Below, one piece after another: positions 45,093 to 52,653 of a DNA stretch of 64,000 nt. Every line of letters begins with the position of its first letter. Position 1 is the first letter of the stretch. Made by a program: the position numbers and the translations under genes. Location of the stretch: contig CAVOIB010000010.1 in NCBI GenBank assembly GCA_963695975.1, forward strand, positions 1 through 64,000, given 5' to 3'. Source of the stretch: JBBQVZ01 sp963695975 (GTDB taxonomy: Bacteria; Actinomycetota; UBA4738; HRBIN12). The notes beneath the pieces are model-generated. The model was not told the DNA's origin and ran no database searches. It saw only the letters and a program-made list of their open reading frames with translations.

Positions 45093-46613
45093 CTAGCTCG
45101 CGAACACCTCACGGCCGAGCGACACGGTCAGCGTCGGCCGGAGCCCTTCGACGGAATCGACGGTCGTCGGATCATGTTCGAACACCGCGAAGTCCGCGTG
45201 CATACCCGGTGCGAGCGCGCCCTTCTTCTCTTCTTGGTGGCCGACCCTTGCGCTGCCCACCGTGTGCAACCGGATCGCCTCGACTCGGGATAGGCGCTGC
45301 CGCGGATCGTGGTGGCTTTCGCAAGCCGCGATCGACAACATCGGGTCGAACGGCGTCACCGGCGTGTCGGACCCCGCGCCGACCTCGATCCCTCGTTCGA
45401 GCATCGTGCGGAACGGGTTCATGATGTCCGCCCGTTGCGATCCGAGCGCCGTCTCGTACAGACCACCGGGCTGTCCCCACCGCCGGTCGAAGGCCGGCTG
45501 CACCGAGACCGCCAGACCGAGCATCGCGGCGCGCTCCACGTCAGCAGCTCCGGCCATCTCGAAATGCTCGATCCGATGGCGCCGCGCGCGGAAGTGCCGG
45601 CGCTCGCGGGAGTCGAGCGCGTGGTACACACGCTCCCACACCCGGAGCAGCTGATCGATCGCGCGGTCGCCGATCGCATGGACCCCGACCTGCAGGCCGG
45701 CCATGTGGCCGTTGTGGAAGAACACCGCAAGCTCGTCGTCGGAGTGGTAGCACTCCCCGCTCCCTCGCTCCTGGGTGTACGGAAGCCTGACGGCCGCTGT
45801 CCGGGCTCCGATGGACCCGTCCATCGGGAGGTCGCCCCCGATCCCCGTGAGGCCAAGGTCTATGACCTGTGGGATATCCATGGTCGCCACGACCGGCAGG
45901 GCGTCGAGTGGCAGCCGTTCGCGGTGCCCCAGGAACACTTGGAGGTCCCGCAGCCCGAGCCAGTGCGGCATGGACATCTCATGGATCGTCGTAACGCCGC
46001 GAGATGCCCCCAGCGCAGCCCCCTGCAGCTGCAGCTCCTGGATCGCCCGGTCATCGAGGCTGCTCGTCACCCACCGCCCCAGCCGGGAGACCGCCTCGCG
46101 CGTGACGCGCCCGGTTGGAGCACCGTTCGCATCGCGCTCGACGCCATCCTCGTCGGACAGGAGCCCGGATGCGGCGAGCGCGGCCGAATTCGCGAGCGCC
46201 ATATGGCCGTCGGCCCGTTGGATAACCAGCGGAAGCCCGCAGGCGGCGTCCAGCTCGCCGATCGCCGGGTGGGTGGGATCCACCCAGCGCGTCTCGTCGA
46301 ACCCCCGCAGAACGACTGGGCCGGGTGTCTCCTGATGCGCTGCGCGAGATCGAACGATGTCCAGCAGGGCGCCTGCAGAGCCGGCCGTCTCGACGTCCAG
46401 GTTGGCGAGCGACATGCCGGTCTCGGTGAGATGGACGTGCGTATCGATGAATCCGGGAAGGATGGTCCCTCCGGGGAGGTCGACGACGCGGTCGGCGGCG
46501 GGGGCTTCGCCGGAGCCCACGCGCTCCACGTGCCGGTCGTCGACGAGCACCCACTCTCCTGTCTGTGGGTGCGAGAGCGTGTGGACACGGCCTGCGCGGT
46601 AGAGGGACTTCAC
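45093..46613 (-). CDS. YtcJ-type amidohydrolase
   Basis: A 506-residue metal-dependent hydrolase of the amidohydrolase superfamily. The N-terminal strand region leads to the metal motif GFIDTHVHLTETG near residue 60. HAIGDRAIDQLLRVWE and HRIEHFEMA supply later ligands, and GSDTPVTPFDPM holds the C-terminal Asp. This is the pattern of YtcJ-like exoenzymes acting on N-substituted or cyclic amides. No signal peptide. The GTG start lies 9 nt after GATAAT. It follows the reverse transcriptase gene by 10 nt on the same strand. Confidence 0.87.
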   Translation of the reverse strand: MKSLYRAGRVHTLSHPQTGEWVLVDDRHVERVGSGEAPAADRVVDLPGGTILPGFIDTHVHLTETGMSLANLDVETAGSAGALLDIVRSRAAHQETPGPVVLRGFDETRWVDPTHPAIGELDAACGLPLVIQRADGHMALANSAALAASGLLSDEDGVERDANGAPTGRVTREAVSRLGRWVTSSLDDRAIQELQLQGAALGASRGVTTIHEMSMPHWLGLRDLQVFLGHRERLPLDALPVVATMDIPQVIDLGLTGIGGDLPMDGSIGARTAAVRLPYTQERGSGECYHSDDELAVFFHNGHMAGLQVGVHAIGDRAIDQLLRVWERVYHALDSRERRHFRARRHRIEHFEMAGAADVERAAMLGLAVSVQPAFDRRWGQPGGLYETALGSQRADIMNPFRTMLERGIEVGAGSDTPVTPFDPMLSIAACESHHDPRQRLSRVEAIRLHTVGSARVGHQEEKKGALAPGMHADFAVFEHDPTTVDSVEGLRPTLTVSLGREVFAS

Positions 46614-46622
46614 CCGCCCGCG

Positions 46623-46628
46623 ATTATC
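46623..46628 (-). promoter_or_regulatory. -10 box for the amidohydrolase gene, inside the RT stop codon
   Basis: GATAAT on the minus strand overlaps the TAA stop of the upstream reverse transcriptase gene. It lies 9 nt before the amidohydrolase GTG. Confidence 0.45.
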
Positions 46629-47490
46629 GCAGCGGACGCGGCCCCGATGGGGATGTGATGGCGAGATGGATCGCGGCCGTCTCGGGGTCGAGGATCGCGG
46701 TCTTGCCATCGTGAGGCTCGAGCCCTATCGACACCCACGTGCGGCGGAGCTCATCGAGCGCCGCCACCGCGGTCCGCCGATCGTCGGCGAAGATCGCAAC
46801 GTCATCCACCCACCGGGTGTGCCGAACGCGACCGGCCCCGAGGACGAGGTCGCCGGCGGTTAGCACTGCTTCCGCCAGCACAGCCGATGCGGTGGGTCCC
46901 ACCGGCAGCCCGATCACACCTTCATCCTCGAACGCACGCAGCCATCTGGTCATGACGTTGATGGCATCGGGCGGCGCGCCCAACCCCGACAGCCGGTCCG
47001 CGACCGCGATCGGGGCGATCGATGCGTAACAATCCCGGACGTCGGTGATGGCGACGGTGCGTGCCCCGGAGCGGTAGTGGTCGACGGCCCGTCCCCATCG
47101 GCGCCGGGCCGCCACCCACGGGGTGATCTCGAGGCCGCCACGTTCGATGCGCTCGATGCCGTGCGCGAACGTGCTGGGACCACGTCCCGATTCGATCCAC
47201 GGTGCAAGCCGGGCGGCGGCTCGGGCGAACGCACGCTCGTCGCTGGCGCTCAATCGGATGAGGCGTCGCGTGCCGCCGTCCGGCTTGGCCGAGAGCTCCC
47301 ACCGTATCGGCCCTCTCGGGCCCGGCCGCGCGCCGCCGGGCGCCGCGGTGACTGGTCGGCCGGACAATCGACGCTCCCATCGGCGGGTCCGAGGGAGGCG
47401 GGGTGCGAACCGTACCGCTGCTACGTCCTTGGGCGCAATCGGCCGGGTCCATGCGACTCCATCCCCAGTGAGTGTCCCCCGAGGAGGCAC
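46624..47490 (-). CDS. Orphan compact reverse transcriptase
   Basis: A 288-residue RNA-directed DNA polymerase-like protein. The fingers motif KPDGGTRRLI is at residues 69-78, palm motif A is ITDVRDCYASI (Asp150), motif B is GLPVGPTASAVLAEAV from 194, motif C is RWVDDVAIF (Asp229, Asp230), and a motif-D Lys is at 263 (HDGKTAIL). It stops soon after motif D, with no maturase, HNH, Cas1 or long thumb. Motif C has W-V-D-D rather than Y-A-D-D. The GTG start has GGGGAG 4 nt upstream; an ATG further up would lie inside the lrp gene. It cannot yet be placed in a known RT class. Confidence 0.83.
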   Translation of the reverse strand: MPPRGTLTGDGVAWTRPIAPKDVAAVRFAPRLPRTRRWERRLSGRPVTAAPGGARPGPRGPIRWELSAKPDGGTRRLIRLSASDERAFARAAARLAPWIESGRGPSTFAHGIERIERGGLEITPWVAARRRWGRAVDHYRSGARTVAITDVRDCYASIAPIAVADRLSGLGAPPDAINVMTRWLRAFEDEGVIGLPVGPTASAVLAEAVLTAGDLVLGAGRVRHTRWVDDVAIFADDRRTAVAALDELRRTWVSIGLEPHDGKTAILDPETAAIHLAITSPSGPRPLR

Positions 47491-47502
47491 ACGGTGCTCC
47501 CC

Positions 47503-47508
47503 TATGAT
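47503..47508 (+). promoter_or_regulatory. -10 box of lrp in the shared divergent RT/lrp gap
   Basis: TATGAT lies 6 nt before the lrp GTG. The same bases on the other strand (CATCAT) sit about 13 nt before the RT start. Only 24 bp separate the two start codons, so the two promoters must overlap and may be mutually regulated. Confidence 0.55.
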
Positions 47509-47514
47509 GGCCGC

Positions 47515-47958
47515 GTGCTGGATGCCCGAGATCGAGACATCATCGCCACTCTGCAAGCCGACGCTCGCTCGACGTATGCGGACGTAGCGGCGCGCGTCGG
47601 CTTGTCCGCCTCGGCCGTGCACGAGCGCGTGCGGAAGCTCGAGCAGGCCGGGGTGATCCGCGGGTACCGGGCGGTGGTGGATCCTGGCGCGCTCGGACTG
47701 TTCGTGACTGCGGTGATCGCGGCCACCCCGCTCGACCTGAAGCAGCCCGACGATCTACCCGAGCGCGTGGCGGAGTTCCCTGAGGTCGAGGACTGCTACA
47801 GCGTGGCCGGTGAGGCTAGCTACCTCCTCAAGGTGCGTACCAAGACGACGGGTGACCTCGAGGATCTGATCCGACGGCTCCGCGAGAAGGCGGGAGTCGC
47901 GACCCGCACCACGATCGCCCTGTCGATCCCGTTCGAGGATCGACCCCTCGCGACGTAG
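47515..47958 (+). CDS. Lrp/AsnC-family transcriptional regulator
   Basis: A 147-residue feast/famine regulator. The N-terminal HTH spans ~2-50 (LDARDRDIIATLQADARSTY and GLSASAVHERVRKLEQAGVI). A C-terminal RAM ligand-binding domain follows, with EDCYSVAGEASYLLKVRTKTTGDLE. Such proteins usually autoregulate and sense amino acids. The GTG start is set by the TATGAT 6 nt before it. It diverges from the reverse transcriptase, which is an obvious candidate target. Confidence 0.92.
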   Translation: MLDARDRDIIATLQADARSTYADVAARVGLSASAVHERVRKLEQAGVIRGYRAVVDPGALGLFVTAVIAATPLDLKQPDDLPERVAEFPEVEDCYSVAGEASYLLKVRTKTTGDLEDLIRRLREKAGVATRTTIALSIPFEDRPLAT

Positions 47959-48033
47959 CCGAGTGCCTGCGTTGCCCTGGGATGTCCCTGCGGATACCGA
48001 AGGATAGAGATCCACGTTCGGCGCCTGACGTCC

Positions 48034-48039
48034 CATAAT
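48034..48039 (+). promoter_or_regulatory. -10 box for the lipoprotein gene
   Basis: CATAAT lies 6 nt before the lipoprotein ATG, in an 87-bp gap after lrp. This predicts a leaderless lipoprotein-protease transcript. Confidence 0.5.
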
Positions 48040-48045
48040 GGACCG

Positions 48046-48798
48046 ATGAGAACGTCCGCCCGCGGTCGCGGCGGGCTTGCAGTGCGCATCGGATGCGCGG
48101 TCGCGGCCCTCGCCGTGCTGGCCTCCTGCTCGGGTCCTCAGTACGAGTACGTTCGCAACACGTCATTGCGAACGGCGTTCAAGGTGCCAGCGGGTTGGGC
48201 GCTCTTCGACAAGCGGACGCTCCTGGGTCAGACGGGTCCACAGCCGTCCACGCCCGACCCGATCCGGTGGCTCGTGGGCCTCGATGGAGATCCGCAACCC
48301 ACGGCGACGCACGTGCTCGATCCATCCACCCTGAACACGGACTACCCCCAGGGTATCGCTCTGGTCCAGACGTACAGCTTCGACGACCGCGACACGTCGA
48401 GCTTCAACGCGCTCCGCAACTACCTGTTCCCGGTGGATTCGCTGTTGCAGGATCCGAACAGCGCCCAGGTCCTGAGTTACGACGACAAGATCGATCACGA
48501 CGGGGTCCGTGGCGTCCACATCGTGTTCCAGTTCCGCGCGAGCGCGCTGGCGACGGCCCAGGCCGACGAGCAAGCCGCGGCGACGAACGGAACGGCCTCC
48601 GACCTGCAACGAACGCTCCTCGGCGGAACTGCGGCCTCCCTGCTGAGCCCCGACTACGTGACGGTGGCGCAGACGGCGCTCGTGAGCGTCGACACGAACC
48701 GCGTGTACTACATCGCCGTGCTGTGCAGCGCGGCGTGTTATGACCGGAACAAGGCCGACATCGAGTCGACCGTGAACTCTTGGACGGTGCTGCCATGA
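48046..48798 (+). CDS. Putative lipoprotein coupled to the FtsH-like protease
   Basis: A 250-residue exported protein. An Arg-rich start and hydrophobic core lead to a lipobox, LAVLASC, so Cys-28 is probably lipidated. The mature part has VPAGWALFDK, as in actinobacterial PsbP-like or surface-lipoprotein folds, but I cannot assign a family. A Cys pair lies in LCSAACYD near the C-terminus. Its stop overlaps the protease start (ATGA), so the two are made together, possibly as an extracytoplasmic partner and its membrane protease. Confidence 0.8.
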   Translation: MRTSARGRGGLAVRIGCAVAALAVLASCSGPQYEYVRNTSLRTAFKVPAGWALFDKRTLLGQTGPQPSTPDPIRWLVGLDGDPQPTATHVLDPSTLNTDYPQGIALVQTYSFDDRDTSSFNALRNYLFPVDSLLQDPNSAQVLSYDDKIDHDGVRGVHIVFQFRASALATAQADEQAAATNGTASDLQRTLLGGTAASLLSPDYVTVAQTALVSVDTNRVYYIAVLCSAACYDRNKADIESTVNSWTVLP

Positions 48799-51221
48799 CC
48801 AAGCGACGCACGCACGTGCCCTTCGATGCCGGTCGTGTCTCACGGCCGCGTCCTTCCGAGCGCGAGACACGCGCCCCGTCGGCGACATGGGATCGCGCGA
48901 AGTTCGTCCTCCTGCTGTTCCTGTTGTGGCTCTGCGGGCTGGCGACCGTGTGGACGACCTCCGTGCATCCCCTCGGCGGCCCGATGAGCGACGCCGTGCA
49001 GATCGCGATCCACGACTACGCATGGCTCTTGGTACTCGCGACGCTCGAGATCATCCGCCAGCTGCACTACCTGATCGAGGAGCACTCGAAGGGCTACTAC
49101 CGCTTCTGGCAGAAGACGGTGTTCGGCGGCTCTCACAAGGCGCTCGGTCATATGGACGACTGGACCCGCTACCGGGTCGGCCGGGCCTTCAAGACCTTCA
49201 TCGTGTTGTTGGCCATCAGCACGTTCCTCGGGCGGATCTTCCACACCGAGCCCGTGTGGCTCGGGATCCTGGAGGCGCCCGGGCGCCTGGTCGTCGCTAT
49301 GCCGTTCATATTCCAGCTCGCGTTCGGGTTCTTCTTCGTGATCTTCCAGTTCATCGGGTTGTTCTGGTTCCTCTCGCGTGGCGGTGTCGACGTCTACATG
49401 CCCGACGACATCGAGACCCGCTTCGACGACGTCAAGGGACAGGACGCCGTCCTCGACAGGGTGAAGGAGACGATGATCTTCCTCGAAGACCCCGAGTCGA
49501 TCGAGGAGAAGGGCGGGTACGTCCCGGGCGGCGTGCTCCTGTGGGGCCCGCCCGGGACCGGCAAGACGCTGATGGCGCAAGCCGTCGCCGGTGAGAGCGC
49601 CCGGCCGTTCGTCTTCGTGGAGCCGGGTGCGTTCATCCAGATGTTCATGGGCGTCGGGATCCTGAAGGTGAAGGGCCTGTACCGCAAGCTCCGGCGGCTG
49701 GCGCTGCGATACGGCGGCGTGATCGTCTTCTTCGACGAGGCCGATTCGCTCGGCAGCCGTGGCCAGGTCGGCCAGGGCGGCTTCGCGGGTGCTGCGAACA
49801 CGGGTCCGTGGTCGACGACACCGGCCTGCAACGGCATCAGCTACCTCTCCCCCGCCGGGCGGAACCTCGTCCTGCTCGACGCGCTCCCGTCCGTGCTTTC
49901 GACGACGCCGCGCACGTGGGTCGATCCGTTCATCGCGGGCATGGGCGGCATGGGCGGCGGCGGCGGCATGGGGACGCTCCAGGCCCTGCTCTCCGAGATG
50001 TCGGGACTCGAGAAATCGCGGGGTCTGGTGAACAAGCTCCGCCGGATGCTCGGCATGAAGCCCAAGCCTCCGCCGAAGTACCGGATCCTGCACATCTTCG
50101 CCACCAACATGCCGTCCGCGCTTGACCAGGCGATGCTCCGCCCCGGTCGGATCGACCGCCAGTACAAGGTCGGATACCCCACCAAGGACGGACGCAAGGC
50201 GACGATCGAGTACTACCTCGGCAAGGTGAAGCACGAGCTAACCGAGGAGCAGATCGACAAGCTCGCCACGATCACGCCGTACGGCACCGGCGCGAGCATC
50301 AAGGACATCGTGAACGAGGGTCTGGTCGTGGCCATCCGTGACGAACGCGACACGATCACGTACCGGGACATCATCCGTGCCAAGCACATCAAGCAACTCG
50401 GCGTGCCCGACGACTTCGAGTACATCGAGCGAGAACGCCACACGACAGCCGTGCACGAGGCGTGCCACGCCGTCGTCGCATACCAGCTCCGCCGTCATGC
50501 GGTGATCGACATCGCGACGATCGAGCGCCGCGGCGACATCGGCGGGCTCGTGTCGTACATCCCGCCCGAGGACCAGATGTTCGAGTGGCGGTCCGAACGC
50601 GAGATCGACGTGATGGGGAGCATCGCGTCGCTCGCCGGCGAGCGCATGTTCTTCGACGACGATAATTCGAGCGGCGTTGGGAGCGACCTGCAGAACGCCA
50701 CGCGTATCGTGATCGAGAACCTCGGGTTCGCGGGGATGGGCGACACGATCGCTTCGCACGCGATCACGGTGGGCGGTCTCCGCGGCGCACAGGCCGTCGA
50801 GACCGGAGCCGACCGGAACATGTACGACGGCGAGTTCGGCCGCCAGGTCGAGGCGAAGCTCCGCGAGCTCTACCAGCGCACCTGGGAGCTCTTGGAGGAG
50901 CATCGTGCGGAGGTGCTGGCCGTGGCGCACGTCTTGGAGACGCACAAGACGGTGACCGGCGACGACGTCGCGGCGGTGATCGAGGGAACGATCGGGACCA
51001 CGGTGGACGGCAGACCCTACAAAGACCCGACCTTCCGCCAGATGGTCGAGAATTACCATACGGCCGCGCTCCGGGCTCACAAGGAGCACGGTGGCGTCGG
51101 CACCCTGATCCCCGTCCCGATCCCGCCGAACCCGACGGAGCCGGAGGTCGCACCGGCGGTTAAGCGTCCGTCGCAACACCTGTCGGACGCGCCGGTCCGA
51201 CCTGATCTCGACAAGGAGTAA
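48795..51221 (+). CDS. Unusual FtsH-like AAA+ membrane metalloprotease
   Basis: An 808-residue protein. The N-terminus has about four membrane helices (near 36-55, 77-90, 134-148 and 165-193). The AAA+ domain has Walker A GPPGTGKT (251-258), pore-loop FIQMFMGVG, Walker B VIVFFDEAD and RPGRIDR (449-455). About 70 extra residues (323-395), including a Gly/Met-rich run, follow Walker B. The M41 peptidase has HEACH (554-558) and the third ligand in GVGSDLQNAT. It differs from standard FtsH in its membrane part, its insertion and the Cys in HEACH. Coupled to the upstream lipoprotein. Confidence 0.88.
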   Translation: MTKRRTHVPFDAGRVSRPRPSERETRAPSATWDRAKFVLLLFLLWLCGLATVWTTSVHPLGGPMSDAVQIAIHDYAWLLVLATLEIIRQLHYLIEEHSKGYYRFWQKTVFGGSHKALGHMDDWTRYRVGRAFKTFIVLLAISTFLGRIFHTEPVWLGILEAPGRLVVAMPFIFQLAFGFFFVIFQFIGLFWFLSRGGVDVYMPDDIETRFDDVKGQDAVLDRVKETMIFLEDPESIEEKGGYVPGGVLLWGPPGTGKTLMAQAVAGESARPFVFVEPGAFIQMFMGVGILKVKGLYRKLRRLALRYGGVIVFFDEADSLGSRGQVGQGGFAGAANTGPWSTTPACNGISYLSPAGRNLVLLDALPSVLSTTPRTWVDPFIAGMGGMGGGGGMGTLQALLSEMSGLEKSRGLVNKLRRMLGMKPKPPPKYRILHIFATNMPSALDQAMLRPGRIDRQYKVGYPTKDGRKATIEYYLGKVKHELTEEQIDKLATITPYGTGASIKDIVNEGLVVAIRDERDTITYRDIIRAKHIKQLGVPDDFEYIERERHTTAVHEACHAVVAYQLRRHAVIDIATIERRGDIGGLVSYIPPEDQMFEWRSEREIDVMGSIASLAGERMFFDDDNSSGVGSDLQNATRIVIENLGFAGMGDTIASHAITVGGLRGAQAVETGADRNMYDGEFGRQVEAKLRELYQRTWELLEEHRAEVLAVAHVLETHKTVTGDDVAAVIEGTIGTTVDGRPYKDPTFRQMVENYHTAALRAHKEHGGVGTLIPVPIPPNPTEPEVAPAVKRPSQHLSDAPVRPDLDKE

Positions 51222-51244
51222 CGGAGCCGCTCGTCGCGCACGGG

Positions 51245-51250
51245 TATCCT
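51245..51250 (+). promoter_or_regulatory. -10 box for cysS
   Basis: TATCCT lies 8 nt before the cysS ATG in a 37-bp gap after the protease gene. Confidence 0.45.
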
Positions 51251-51258
51251 GGCTCGTC

Positions 51259-52653
51259 ATGCGCCTGTTCAACACGCTCACGCGCAACGTCGACGAGGTC
51301 ATCCCCGTCGACCCGCAGCGTGTCGGCATGTACACGTGCGGCCCAACCGTGTACCGCTTCATGCACCTCGGGAACCTCCGCACGTTCATGCTCGCCGACC
51401 TGATCCGGCGCGCGTTGGAGTTCGAGGGGCACAGCGTGCTGCAGGTGATGAACATCACCGACGTGGGTCACATGACGGATGAGTCATCACCCGAAGCGGT
51501 TGACAAGATGCTGCTGGCGATGGAGGACGAGGGGCTCCAACCGCTCGAGATCGCCGAGAAGTACACGGCGGAGGCGCTGGCGGATATGGCCGCGGTCGGG
51601 ATCCGGATGCCCGACGTCTTACCCAAGGCGACGGAGCATATCGCGGAGATGATCGCGCTCACCGCGGAGCTGATCGAGCGCGGACACGCCTACGTCGTCG
51701 AGACCGGGTCCGTCTACTTCGACGTCACCTCGTTCGAGGGATATGGCTCGCTCTCGGGGAATACGCTCGACAACCTGAAGGCCGGACATCGGGATCTCGA
51801 GACCGACCCCTCCAAGCGGCACGAAGCCGACTTCGCGCTGTGGAAAGCCGCCGGACCTGGCCGGGTGATGAAGTGGGACTCACCGTGGGGGCCGGGCTTC
51901 CCCGGCTGGCACGTGGAGTGCTCGGCGATGTCGATGAAGTACCTAGGAGACCGGTTCGATATCCACACCGGCGGGAACGATCTGCGGTTCCCCCACCACG
52001 AGGACGAGATCGCGCAGTCCGAGGGCGCCGTCGGTCATCAGGTCGTCTCGATCTGGGTCCACGGCGGCCACCTGCGTCTGGCGGGCCAGAAGATCGCCAA
52101 GTCCACCGGCAACGTCGTCCGCGTGCCGGACCTGCTGGAGCGCGGTCTCGATCCGCTCTCGTTCCGGTGGCTCACCTTCCAGACGCGCTACCGCAGCGAG
52201 ATGGACTTCACGTGGGACGCGATGGGAGACGCCGACGACCGGGTGAAGCAGCTCCGCAGGCGGATGGCAGGGTGGGCCCCTGCGGCCAGCGGTCTCGGAA
52301 CGCTGGCGGCGGGGTTCGACGAGCGCTTCCGCACCGCGATCGCGTCCGACCTGGACCTGCCGGCCGCGGTGGTCGTCGTGAACGATCTGGTCCGCTCCCC
52401 GGACGTTCCGGGCGACGAGAAGTACTCGCTCCTTGCCTCGTGGGACGACGTTCTCGGTCTCGATATCGAACGCGAGGCAACGACGGAGTGGGAACCCACC
52501 GAGGAGATGCGGGCACTCATGGCCGAACGCGATGCCGCACGCACCGCGAAGGACTTCGCCGCCTCCGACGAGCTGCGCGACCGGCTGGCGGCGATGGGGC
52601 TCGAAGTCATGGACACGGTCGATGGCACCACCGTCCGGCCCCGAGATACTTAG
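51259..52653 (+). CDS. cysS: Cysteine-tRNA ligase
   Basis: A 464-residue class I synthetase. The zinc/HIGH region is YTCGPTVYRFMHLGNLRT (residues ~15-32). Zinc ligands continue in WHVECSAMS and HTGGNDLRFPHHEDE. The KMSKS loop reads GQKIAKSTGN, an accepted variant. A helical anticodon-binding region ends with ERDAARTAKDFAASDELRDRL. The last bases overlap the stop of the convergent pepP gene. Confidence 0.95.
   Translation: MRLFNTLTRNVDEVIPVDPQRVGMYTCGPTVYRFMHLGNLRTFMLADLIRRALEFEGHSVLQVMNITDVGHMTDESSPEAVDKMLLAMEDEGLQPLEIAEKYTAEALADMAAVGIRMPDVLPKATEHIAEMIALTAELIERGHAYVVETGSVYFDVTSFEGYGSLSGNTLDNLKAGHRDLETDPSKRHEADFALWKAAGPGRVMKWDSPWGPGFPGWHVECSAMSMKYLGDRFDIHTGGNDLRFPHHEDEIAQSEGAVGHQVVSIWVHGGHLRLAGQKIAKSTGNVVRVPDLLERGLDPLSFRWLTFQTRYRSEMDFTWDAMGDADDRVKQLRRRMAGWAPAASGLGTLAAGFDERFRTAIASDLDLPAAVVVVNDLVRSPDVPGDEKYSLLASWDDVLGLDIEREATTEWEPTEEMRALMAERDAARTAKDFAASDELRDRLAAMGLEVMDTVDGTTVRPRDT

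Noticed and set aside
45309..46658. A 449-residue plus-strand open frame opposite the amidohydrolase
   Set aside because: Shadow frame. The minus strand has the amidohydrolase metal motifs.
46624..47490. Group II intron, DGR, CRISPR-linked RT or classic retron
   Set aside because: No domain V hairpin, maturase domain, template/variable repeats, Cas1 or repeat array was seen, and the 24-bp upstream gap leaves no room for a retron msr-msd RNA in its normal place.
48840..50234. A 464-residue minus-strand open frame opposite the FtsH-like gene
   Set aside because: Shadow frame. The plus strand has Walker and peptidase motifs.
51222..51258. T-box leader before cysS
   Set aside because: Only 37 bp, occupied by a -10 box.
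52081..52115. CysS thought to be defective because its loop is KIAKS
   Set aside because: KMSKS-loop variants of this form are accepted in active synthetases, and zinc ligands and all other motifs are intact.
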